DNA of 64,000 nucleotides. Origin: Nonomuraea typhae (GTDB lineage Bacteria > Actinomycetota > Actinomycetes > Streptosporangiales > Streptosporangiaceae). The stretch is taken from NCBI RefSeq assembly GCF_009760925.1, contig NZ_VRLV01000025.1, forward strand, positions 1 through 64,000, in the 5' to 3' direction. Positions 56,960-64,000 of the stretch are shown one piece after another (the stretch's first letter is position 1; every line of letters starts with the position of its first letter). A program made the translations under genes and the position numbers. Below the pieces are notes generated by a model, which did no database searches, was not told where the DNA came from, and saw only the letters and a list, made by a program, of their open reading frames with translations.

Positions 56960-57119
56960 TGTCCCCGTTGCCGCCCGCCAGCCACGCCCCTCCAAGATGA
57001 GCGCCCCGACGTGGATCGAGCCGCTACGATCGCCCGCACTCAGCAGCCCCCGGGGCGAGCCGCGCGCCGCAACCCCCAGCACCCTGGCCAAGGACGCCAG
57101 GAAGATCGGAGACGTCTCG

Positions 57120-57638
57120 ATGAGCAAGCAGCCCGAGGGCATCACCCTGGCCGACTGGGCGGCAAAGGTCGGCCGCTCGGAGAAGTACGTCCGCAACTTC
57201 TGGCGCCCCCAGCGCGGCTTCCCCGCCCCCATCGGCCGCCAACCCAGCCCGCACACCACCGGCCCCGACCCCGAGCGCTACGACGAGGCCGCCCTGGACG
57301 CCTGGCGCGCCCGCACGCTCACGCAACCGGCTCCGTACCCGATGCCCGCCGAAGCCGACGAGCTGCGCACCCTGGGCGCCATCGCCCGGCTGCTGGGCGT
57401 GGACGGCAAGACGATCAGCCAGTACCGGGAGGCGATTGAGGCCCGCGTGCACGACCGCGAACAACGCCGCAGCCGCACCCTGTACCGGGTGCGCGCGGTC
57501 ATCGAGGCGCTGAATGAGATCCGCCGCGGCGCCGGGGTAGCGGCCGACCCGGAGCACGACCGCCGCAGAAGATCACCAGGCCGTCCCGGCAGGAGCAGGA
57601 GCAAGATGGAAGATCAGGGGCCCCTTACGGGCCGCTAA
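57120..57638 (+). CDS. HTH DNA-binding protein
   Basis: A 172-residue protein; GGAG lies 9 bp upstream. Two similar HTH-like parts appear: GITLADWAAKVGRSEKYVRNFWRPQRGFPAPIG and LRTLGAIARLLGVDGKTISQYREAIEAR, the form of MerR/excisionase-like factors. The C-terminus is basic (RRRSPGRPGRSRSK). Its place just before oriT, mobC and the relaxase suggests it controls mobilisation. Confidence 0.65.
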   Translation: MSKQPEGITLADWAAKVGRSEKYVRNFWRPQRGFPAPIGRQPSPHTTGPDPERYDEAALDAWRARTLTQPAPYPMPAEADELRTLGAIARLLGVDGKTISQYREAIEARVHDREQRRSRTLYRVRAVIEALNEIRRGAGVAADPEHDRRRRSPGRPGRSRSKMEDQGPLTGR

Positions 57639-57737
57639 GCGCGTGTCGAGCGGTTCCGCCGGCCCTCCGCGCCCACACTGAACAGGTGGGCAAGTAACCG
57701 CGCGTAGCGGTGTGGATGCGGTGAGGAAGGGGGTGCG
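57639..57737. other. Candidate origin of transfer
   Basis: This gap before mobC contains GCCCAC (57671-57676) paired with GTGGGC (57686-57691) around ACTGAACAG, followed by AAGTA and a second hairpin, ACCGC (57697-57701) with GCGGT (57707-57711). A small hairpin followed by an AT-bearing step is what many MobA-type relaxases cut next to. No nick site can be proved by eye. Confidence 0.5.
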
Positions 57738-58160
57738 ATGGTCGACGACGGCGAGCAGGAGACCGGGGTAGGGCCGGCGCGCCCGGCCGGCGTGGCCCGC
57801 CGGCGCCGCCAGCAGGGTGGGCGGACGAACGTGCTGAAGGTCAAGCTGAGCGACGCGGAAAAGGCAGCGCTGGCGGCGCGGGCCAAGACCATCGGGGTGA
57901 GCACGCAACGGCTGCTGGTGGAGTCGGCTCTCGCCGGCGGCGTGCACACCCTCACCGAGCGGCGCGCGCTCCTGGCCGAGCTGCTGGCCACCCGCAGGCT
58001 GCTGCTGGCGATGGGCAACAACGTCAACCAGATCGCTCGGGCCGTCAACGCCACCGGCCGCCCGCCCGCCGAACTCGGGGCCGCCAGCGCAGCGATCACC
58101 CGCATCGCTGGACGGCTGGACCTGCTGGTCAGTCACCTGACCGGAGGGACCCGGCCGTGA
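57738..58160 (+). CDS. mobC: MobC-like relaxosome protein
   Basis: A 140-residue protein with the MobC pattern: a basic N-terminus (RRRRQQGGRTNVLKVKLSDAEKAALAARAKTIGVSTQRLLVESAL, a ribbon-helix-helix-like DNA-binding part) and LLATRRLLLAMGNNVNQIARAVNATG, the NNVNQIARxxN motif. MobC opens and bends oriT for the relaxase. It is coupled to the relaxase gene by a GTGA overlap. Confidence 0.85.
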   Translation: MVDDGEQETGVGPARPAGVARRRRQQGGRTNVLKVKLSDAEKAALAARAKTIGVSTQRLLVESALAGGVHTLTERRALLAELLATRRLLLAMGNNVNQIARAVNATGRPPAELGAASAAITRIAGRLDLLVSHLTGGTRP

Positions 58161-59656
58161 TCGGGAAGATCGGCCGCAAAGGCAGCCGCATGATCGGGCT
58201 GGTCTCCTACCTGCTGGGCCCCGGCCGCGCCAACGAGCACACCGACCCGCACGTGATCGCGGCCGATGAGGCCCTGGAGCAAGTCGGCGGCCCCGCGTTC
58301 ACCGGCCCGGGTCAGAAAGCGGCGCTGGCCCGCGAGCTCGAAGGCCCACGCCTGATCTACCCCGACGTCGAGGTCGACGGCGGCCACGTCTGGCACTGCT
58401 CCCTGTCGCTGCACCCCGACGAACCTCCGCTCACCGACGAAACCTGGGCCGACATCGCCCGCCACGTGATCACCGGGATGGGCTTCGACACCGGCTCCGG
58501 GCACGCGCCGTGCCGGTGGATCGCCATACGGCACGGTCTGTCGGCCGGCGGCAGCGACCACATCCACCTGGCCGTCAACCTCATCCGGGAAGACGGCACC
58601 AAGGCCAGCGAATGGCGCTCGATGAAGCGCCTCAGCGCGCTGTGCGCCGACATCGAGCGCCGCCACGGGCTTCGCGTCGTCGACGGCCGCGCTGGCGCGG
58701 GCATGCCCGGCCTGACCCGGGCCGAGATCGAGCAGACCCGGCGCAGCGCCCGGCCCGAACCCGACCGGGTCCGGCTGGCCCGCCTGGTCCGCGGCTGTGC
58801 CGCGGCCGCCCGCAGCGAGGAGGAGTTCGTGCGCCGGCTGCGCGGCGCTGGCGTGCTGGCCGCTCCCCGCTACGCCGACGGCGGACCTACCGCGGTGGTC
58901 GGCTTCAAGGTCGCCCTGACCCCTGCAGGCGAGCGGCGCACGATCTGGTACGGCGGCGGCAGCCTGGCCCAGGACCTGACCCTGCCCCGGCTCCGTCAGC
59001 GTTGGAGCAGCACTCCCCAGACCCGGACCGCGGCCCTGGCCACATGGGAGCCCGGCCACCAACCCACGCTGCAGCGGCCCGCACCCGCCGATCACGACCG
59101 GGAAAGCCAGCAGTTCGCCGAGTCGGAATGGGCCCAGGCCGCCCAGATCGTCGCCGCCGTACGGGACAAGCTCGCCGCGGTCGCCCTCGATGACACGGCC
59201 GCCTGGGCCGGGGTCGCCTTCGAGGCCGCCGGCGTCCTGGCCATCTGGTCGGCCCGGCTGGAGACCCGCAACCCCGGCCCGCTGGCCGCGGCCGCCGACC
59301 AACTGGCACGCGCCGCGCAAACCCGTCACGGCCAGCCCCGCGCCCACCGCCACCACGCGGTCAAAGACCTGCGCGGCGTCGCGATGGTCGCCGCCCACGC
59401 CGCCACCGGCCACTCGCCCTGGGGCAGCGGGCAACTGGCCCTGCTGCGCCAGATGACCCGCCTGATGCAAGCCCTGCACGACGCCCAGCTGGCCCACGGC
59501 CGCGCCGGCGCGGCCGCCCAGCTCACCGCCGTGGCCCGGGACCAATTGGCCGCCCTGCACACCCGCCCCACCTCCGCCGGTGACACGATCCTCCACCACG
59601 CCGCCGCGACAGCACGGGCCGCCCAGCAGCACCACAACCCGGTACCCGAGCGATGA
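58157..59656 (+). CDS. mobA: MobA-type relaxase
   Basis: A 499-residue HUH relaxase starting at GTG 58157. RMIGLVSYLLGPGRANEHTDPHVI holds the probable catalytic Tyr18, and GGSDHIHLAVNLIREDG carries the metal-binding His135 and His137; HVWHCSLSLHPDEPPL lies between. These are the usual motifs of actinobacterial mobilisation relaxases. After residue 190 comes a helical C-terminal region. It would nick oriT and lead the strand into the coupling ATPase at 7388. The size is typical. Confidence 0.88.
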   Translation: MIGKIGRKGSRMIGLVSYLLGPGRANEHTDPHVIAADEALEQVGGPAFTGPGQKAALARELEGPRLIYPDVEVDGGHVWHCSLSLHPDEPPLTDETWADIARHVITGMGFDTGSGHAPCRWIAIRHGLSAGGSDHIHLAVNLIREDGTKASEWRSMKRLSALCADIERRHGLRVVDGRAGAGMPGLTRAEIEQTRRSARPEPDRVRLARLVRGCAAAARSEEEFVRRLRGAGVLAAPRYADGGPTAVVGFKVALTPAGERRTIWYGGGSLAQDLTLPRLRQRWSSTPQTRTAALATWEPGHQPTLQRPAPADHDRESQQFAESEWAQAAQIVAAVRDKLAAVALDDTAAWAGVAFEAAGVLAIWSARLETRNPGPLAAAADQLARAAQTRHGQPRAHRHHAVKDLRGVAMVAAHAATGHSPWGSGQLALLRQMTRLMQALHDAQLAHGRAGAAAQLTAVARDQLAALHTRPTSAGDTILHHAAATARAAQQHHNPVPER

Positions 59657-59672
59657 GAGTCCGGACATCGTG

Positions 59673-60461
59673 ATGAACGAATCAGACGAGGTCAACCAAG
59701 CGATCCGCGACCTGGTCCGCGCCGCCGTGATGGGGGCCGGCGAGATCGCCATAGCCCTGGCGCACCACTACGCCGCCCAGGCCAGACTCCTCCAGCACAC
59801 CGCCGAGACCGACGCCCGGCAGCAAGCCCAGCGCCTGCGAGCCGAGTACGCCGCCGCCCGGCCCCTGCTGGCCCAACCCTGGAACGCCACCTGGTGGCGC
59901 AAGGCCACCCCCGAGCAGATCGGCGCCTCCTGGCAGGCCGCAGCCGCCTGGGCACAAGCCGGCGACCCGTACGCGCACCAGAGCCTGCAGCAGCTGCGGC
60001 GCGAGCTCGCCACCCGATACGAGATCCCACTCCCGGCCGACGACCTGCCCGCCGAGCAGCTGATGGCCGAGCTCAAAGCCGCCCTGGGCGACGAGGCCGA
60101 CGCCGCTCGCCTCCGTGAGCGCGCCCGGGATCTGCGTGCGCAGGCCGATCAATCCGATGAAACCGCCGAGCGCCTCGAAGCCGAATACGACGATCAGGAA
60201 CGCGCCCGCGCCGCCCGCCACGAAGCAGCCGAACACCGCGCCCAGGCCCAGGTGGATCTCCAGGTTGCCGCCGCCTGGGACGCCATGGCCGAACGGCAGG
60301 CCGTCATCGCCGCCGACGTCGCCGCCGAAGGCTTCCCCGGCCGGCCCTCCGAACGTGTGGCCGCCGCCTGGGTCGCAGGTCCCCCCAACGAACGAGTGGA
60401 ACTTCTGGCCCCACCAACCATGAGACCAGAGCCTGCCCCTGCCCCAGACCGGGATCGATAG
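59673..60461 (+). CDS. Coiled-coil protein downstream of relaxase
   Basis: A 262-residue soluble protein. It has a long helical centre (HYAAQARLLQHTAETDARQQAQRLRAEYAAARPLL; LRERARDLRAQADQSDETAERLEAEYDDQERARAARHEAAEHRAQAQVDLQVAAAWDAMAERQ) with high Glu/Arg/Ala, and ends in a Pro-rich tail. ATG 59673 may be replaced by a GTG three bases earlier. It likely forms part of the mobilisation operon; family unknown. Confidence 0.6.
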   Translation: MNESDEVNQAIRDLVRAAVMGAGEIAIALAHHYAAQARLLQHTAETDARQQAQRLRAEYAAARPLLAQPWNATWWRKATPEQIGASWQAAAAWAQAGDPYAHQSLQQLRRELATRYEIPLPADDLPAEQLMAELKAALGDEADAARLRERARDLRAQADQSDETAERLEAEYDDQERARAARHEAAEHRAQAQVDLQVAAAWDAMAERQAVIAADVAAEGFPGRPSERVAAAWVAGPPNERVELLAPPTMRPEPAPAPDRDR

Positions 60462-60768
60462 ATCTGGCGCACTGCGAAAGACAACCCCACGGGCCGCATC
60501 CCGTCGACCTGTGAGTCACGAGCACCAAAACGAGCGTTTTAGCTCAACGGAAGAAGGCGTCGTGGTGGCCTGTTGTGTGATCGCCGAATCACGCGCCCCG
60601 CCAAGATCTTTCCGGCCACGCCCCCATGGCCATCACAATGAGTAGTTAATCAAGTACACCTAGTGATTGGCGGAGGCGGGGCTATGACGGGGCCACAGAG
60701 TCACGGGCTGCGGGAGAGCACGCAACAGGCGCTGTGGACCAATGAGCCCGACAGCGAGGGAGAATCTG
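60462..60768. promoter_or_regulatory. Gap with CCAAAACG palindrome and AT-rich promoter stretch
   Basis: CCAAAACGAGCGTTTTAGC at 60525-60543 matches CCAAAACGGCCGTTTTAGC at 52032-52050. An AT-rich stretch at about 60638-60665 (AATGAGTAGTTAATCAAGT) may be the promoter of the following operon. Confidence 0.6.
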
Positions 60769-61137
60769 ATGGTGAACCAGTACGGAGCGCAAGCCCTGAA
60801 GCACTGGCAGGAGTACCTGCCGCAGCGGTTCGCGGAGATCAACAATCCGGAGATGTTCTTCACCGAGCTGGGCGAACAAGCCGAGGAGGAGATCTTGACC
60901 CGGGCGGAGACGTTCGCCGGCGACGATCCGCCGGGCGAGAGCTACCTGGAGAAGGCAGGCCGGTTGCGGGAGGCCAGGCTGAGGGCCGAGAGCGAAGTGG
61001 TCCGGGAGATGATCCTGCTCGACCCGGCGCAGGAGCAGCTGAGCGAGAGCGAGCGTCTGGACGCGGCGGCGCAGTGGCTGACCGACGTGGAGAACCTGAT
61101 GCCGCCGGAGCAGAACGGGCCGGAGCCCAGCAGCTGA
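60769..61137 (+). CDS. Small acidic protein upstream of the methylase-helicase
   Basis: A 122-residue, mostly helical acidic protein. GAGGGAG precedes ATG 60769. It contains LKHWQEYLPQRFAEINNPEMFFTELGEQAEEEILTRAETFAG and SESERLDAAAQWLTDVENLMPPEQ. Proteins like it regularly precede the large methylase-helicase on actinobacterial elements. It overlaps the next gene by 64 bp, so the pair is coupled. Confidence 0.65.
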   Translation: MVNQYGAQALKHWQEYLPQRFAEINNPEMFFTELGEQAEEEILTRAETFAGDDPPGESYLEKAGRLREARLRAESEVVREMILLDPAQEQLSESERLDAAAQWLTDVENLMPPEQNGPEPSS

Positions 61138-64000
61138 GCCGTTTCCGCCCGGCTGGCCAGCAGGACCTGGCCCCCTCGGGCGCGATGGCCCGGGTGCGCG
61201 CCAACCTTGAGGTATTGGCCGCCGTCCAGCGGCTAGACGACGACGGCCGAGCGGCTACAGCGGCCGAACAGGCGATCCTGGCCCGCTGGTCGGGATGGGG
61301 CGCGGTCCCGCAGGTGTTCTCCCGCCGCCCCCAGCACCTGGAACAGTTTGGCGAGCAGCAGGCTCGGCTGCGCGAGTTGCTGACTGACGCCGAGTATGCC
61401 GCGGCCCGCCGCTCGATGTTGAACGCGCACTACACCGATGCCGAGATCGTCCAGGCGATCTGGGCCGGCCTGGCCCGGCTGGGGTTCGCCGGCGGCCGCG
61501 TGCTGGAGCCCGGGTGCGGCAGCGGCAACTTCATCGCCTTCGCGCCGACCGGCGCGCAGATGACCGGTGTGGAGGTGGACCCGACCACCGCCGCGGTGGC
61601 CGCTCGCCTGTACCCCGACGCCCAGGTCGTGTGCGAGAGCTTCGCCGACACCCGGGCCCCGGCCGGTCACTTCGATGCCGTGGTGGGGAACGTGCCGTTC
61701 GGCAAGGTGGCGTTGACCGACCGCCGGCACAATCCGTCCGGGCACAGCATCCACAACCACTTCATCATCAAGGCGTTGCACCTGACCCGGCCCGGCGGCA
61801 TCGTTGCGGTCCTCACCTCCCGCTACACCCTCGATGCCCAGTCCCCGGCCGCCCGGCGTGAGATGGCCACGCTGGGCGAGTTGGTCGCCGCCGTGCGCCT
61901 GCCCAGCGGCGCTCACCAGAAGGCTGCCGGCACCGCGGTGGTCACCGACCTACTGCTGCTGCGCCGTAGCGACGGCACCCGCTCCCCTGACGCGGCCGGC
62001 TGGGAACAGGTCCGCCCGATGGAGGTCGCCGGTGGTACGGCCGTCATCAACGAGTACTTCGCCGCCCACCCCGAGATGGTGCTCGGCGAGCTGAGGCTGG
62101 AGCGGGGCGCCTACAGCCGCGAGGAGCTGCAGGTGCGCGGCACCGGCCCGATCGGCGCCGTACTGCGCGAGACCCTGACTCGGGTGGCCGGCGACGCTCG
62201 TGAGCACGGCCTGGTCATGACGCCCCGTCCCGAGCAGGAGCGGCCCGCCGATCAGCCGCCGCTGGTGCTGACCGGGCTGGAGGAGCGCTACGAGGGCACC
62301 ATCACCGCCCTTCCCGATGGCCGCTTCACCCGGCTGGCCGACGGCGTGCAGCAGCCCTATCAGCCGCCCAACAGCCAGGCCTCCGAGCTTGCGGCGCTCA
62401 TCGGCCTGCGCGATGTCGCCCAGCAGCTGCTGCAGCTGCAGGCGTCCTTCCGCGACGAGGGCGACCTCGAGGCCGGCCTGCGCGCCGAGCTGAACGCCCG
62501 CTACGACAGTTACCTGGCCGCCTACGGCCCGATCAACCGCTTCTCGCTGTCGGAGCGGGCCGACAAGAGCACCGGCGAGATCAAGACGGTACGGCTGCGG
62601 CCCGGCCAGGGCGGCTTTCGCCGCGATCCATTCAGCGCCCTGGTCTACGCCCTGGAGCACTTCGACGCCGCCACCCAGGTCGCCACCAAGGCGGATGTGT
62701 TCCACCAGCGGGTCATCGTGCCGCGTACGCAGCGGCTGGGCGCCGACAGCCCCGCCGACGCCCTGGCGATCTGCTGGGACGCCCACGGCGAGATCCGCAT
62801 GGAGGAGATCGCCCGGCTGCTCGGCGTGCCCACCGTCGAACAGGCCCGGGCCGAGCTCCGCACCCTGGTCTTCGACGACCCGGACAGCGGGCAGGTGGTG
62901 GCCGCGGCCGACTACTTGTCCGGCAACGTGCGCGCCAAGCTGGAGGCGGCCCGCGCCGCGGCCGCCGACGACTCCCGCTTCGAGGCCAACGTGGCCGCCC
63001 TGGAGCCGGTCATCCCGGCCGAGCTGGGGCCCGGGGAGATCGAGGTCCAGCTCGGGGCGACCTGGGTCGGCGCCGGCTACGTCCAGCAGTTCCTGCGCGA
63101 GATCCTCGATGACGAGTACGTGCGCGTCGACCACATCGACGGCTCGATGTGGAAGGTCTACGACGGCAGCAAGTCCAGCGTGCTGGCCACCTCCACCTGG
63201 GGCACCCGGCGCTACCCCGCCCCCGACCTGGCCGAGGCCCTGCTGACGCACCGGCCCATCAAGGTCTACAACGTCTACGACGACAAACGCGTCTTCAACG
63301 CCGAGGCGAGCACCGAGGCCAACGAGAAGGCCGCCGAGCTGAACGAGAAGTTCGGCGAATGGGTCTGGCAAGACCCCCACCGCACCGCCCACCTGCTGCG
63401 CGTCTACAACGACACCTTCAACGCCCTGGTCCCCCGCTCCTACGACAACGTGCCGGTGTCGGTGGACGGCATGGCCGCCACCTTGACCATGCGCCCGCAC
63501 CAGGTGGCCGCAGCCGCCCGGGTGATCGCCGAAGGCGACGTGGGGCTATTTCACGCGGTCGGCGCCGGCAAGACCATCGAGATGGTCGCCTCCGCGGCCA
63601 AGCTCAAGCAGCTGGGCAAGGCGAGCAAGCCGTGCGTGGTGGTGCCCAACCACATGCTGGAGCAGGTCGGCCGGGAATGGCTGCAGGTCCAGCCGCGCGC
63701 CCGGATCCTGGCGGTGGGCAGCGACGACTTCACCAAAGACCGCCGCCGCGAGTTCGTGGCCCGCTGCGCCACCGGCGACTGGGACGCGGTCATCATGACC
63801 CAGTCGGTGTTCGAACGCATCCCGTTGGGCGTCGACGCCCAACGCGCCTACCTGTCGCAGGAGAAGGAACGCACCCGTGCCTGGCTGGAGCGGGCCAGCG
63901 AGGGCGACTTCGACAAGCGCACCATCAAACGCATGGAACTGGCGCTGCAGCGCGCCGAGGAACGCCTGAAGAAGACCCTGGATTCGATCAAGGACGCCGG
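61074..64000 (+). CDS. DarB-like N6-methylase/helicase, 3' end outside window
   Basis: At least 975 residues, open to the edge. GTG 61074 is chosen because RFRPAGQQDLAPSGAMARVRANLEVL, the usual front of these proteins, begins upstream of the ATG at 61185. The methylase part has VLEPGCGSGNF (SAM site) and VVGNVPFGKV, the altered NPPF motif typical of this group. From about residue 800 a SNF2-type helicase begins (MRPHQVAAAARVIAEGDVGLFHAVGAGKTIEMVASA, Walker A GAGKT, then CVVVPNHMLEQ). Phage P1 DarB, with both parts, protects incoming DNA from restriction; such a role on a conjugative element is likely. Confidence 0.85.
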   Translation, partial: MADRRGEPDAAGAERAGAQQLSRFRPAGQQDLAPSGAMARVRANLEVLAAVQRLDDDGRAATAAEQAILARWSGWGAVPQVFSRRPQHLEQFGEQQARLRELLTDAEYAAARRSMLNAHYTDAEIVQAIWAGLARLGFAGGRVLEPGCGSGNFIAFAPTGAQMTGVEVDPTTAAVAARLYPDAQVVCESFADTRAPAGHFDAVVGNVPFGKVALTDRRHNPSGHSIHNHFIIKALHLTRPGGIVAVLTSRYTLDAQSPAARREMATLGELVAAVRLPSGAHQKAAGTAVVTDLLLLRRSDGTRSPDAAGWEQVRPMEVAGGTAVINEYFAAHPEMVLGELRLERGAYSREELQVRGTGPIGAVLRETLTRVAGDAREHGLVMTPRPEQERPADQPPLVLTGLEERYEGTITALPDGRFTRLADGVQQPYQPPNSQASELAALIGLRDVAQQLLQLQASFRDEGDLEAGLRAELNARYDSYLAAYGPINRFSLSERADKSTGEIKTVRLRPGQGGFRRDPFSALVYALEHFDAATQVATKADVFHQRVIVPRTQRLGADSPADALAICWDAHGEIRMEEIARLLGVPTVEQARAELRTLVFDDPDSGQVVAAADYLSGNVRAKLEAARAAAADDSRFEANVAALEPVIPAELGPGEIEVQLGATWVGAGYVQQFLREILDDEYVRVDHIDGSMWKVYDGSKSSVLATSTWGTRRYPAPDLAEALLTHRPIKVYNVYDDKRVFNAEASTEANEKAAELNEKFGEWVWQDPHRTAHLLRVYNDTFNALVPRSYDNVPVSVDGMAATLTMRPHQVAAAARVIAEGDVGLFHAVGAGKTIEMVASAAKLKQLGKASKPCVVVPNHMLEQVGREWLQVQPRARILAVGSDDFTKDRRREFVARCATGDWDAVIMTQSVFERIPLGVDAQRAYLSQEKERTRAWLERASEGDFDKRTIKRMELALQRAEERLKKTLDSIKDA

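Noticed and set aside
56856..57119. Earlier start for the HTH gene
   Set aside because: An 18-bp terminator-like hairpin lies within this extension and the added residues are low-complexity.

Overview
The window is a stretch of GC-rich actinomycete DNA. It carries an SsgA-family protein, a BldC/MerR-like regulator, DUF6879 and DUF4913 proteins, GTG starts and dense ATGA/GTGA stop-start overlaps, which points to a filamentous actinomycete, perhaps a Streptosporangiales or Streptomyces relative (inference). Almost everything between about 5 kb and the right edge looks like one large conjugative plasmid or integrative conjugative element: replication, partition, transfer, mobilisation and anti-restriction genes are present. 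I found no rRNA, tRNA, CRISPR array or integrase, and no housekeeping operon.

Layout. 1-4.9 kb: a truncated IS630-type transposase, a gap with two hairpins, a NERD-domain gene and three unrecognised genes. 5.1-6.9 kb: a compact operon of a small membrane protein, a sigma factor and a membrane-anchored lytic transglycosylase. 7-17 kb: an actinobacterial type IV secretion-like locus (DUF4913, coupling ATPase, VirB4-like ATPase, SCO6880-like protein, VirB6/TrbL-like membrane protein, small membrane proteins, degenerate P-loop protein on the minus strand; a transglycosylase/NlpC-P60 hydrolase and a lipoprotein divergent). 18-24 kb: ParA with a partner gene, a 34-nt perfect palindrome, a broken DUF4326 gene, an M48 peptidase and a very long ParB-family protein, with a Phd/YefM-like regulator diverging from it. 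25-29.9 kb: a DUF6879/HTH operon, a GntR repressor with palindromic operators, and a developmental-looking operon (BldC-like, SsgA-like, HATPase). 29.8-43 kb: spread and transfer functions with two FtsK/SpoIIIE-type translocases (one TraB-like, one full FtsK with gamma domain), many small membrane proteins and two striking short-repeat arrays. 42.5-48.5 kb: a second ParB-like protein, a sigma factor and a run of accessory enzymes (ASCH, RRQRL zinc protein, deoxyribosyltransferase-NUDIX fusion, DUF5131). 48.5-51 kb: a hairpin-rich region and a primase-polymerase replication protein. 51-57.6 kb: an antitoxin-domain regulator, a 770-bp non-coding stretch holding a large structured inverted repeat, and small genes that share leader sequences. 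57.6-64 kb: oriT-like sequence, MobC, relaxase, coiled-coil protein, and the start of a giant N6-methylase/helicase (DarB-like) running off the edge.

How it may work together (inference): the primase-polymerase and the adjacent hairpins would form the replicon; ParA plus partner, and the two ParB-like proteins, would stabilise it; the relaxase and T4SS-like proteins would move single-stranded DNA, while the TraB-like translocase with the repeat arrays would move double-stranded DNA between hyphae. Having both routes on one element is unusual. The GntR, Phd/YefM, HTH and sigma-factor genes sit next to visible palindromic sites and probably time transfer and partition with the host life cycle.
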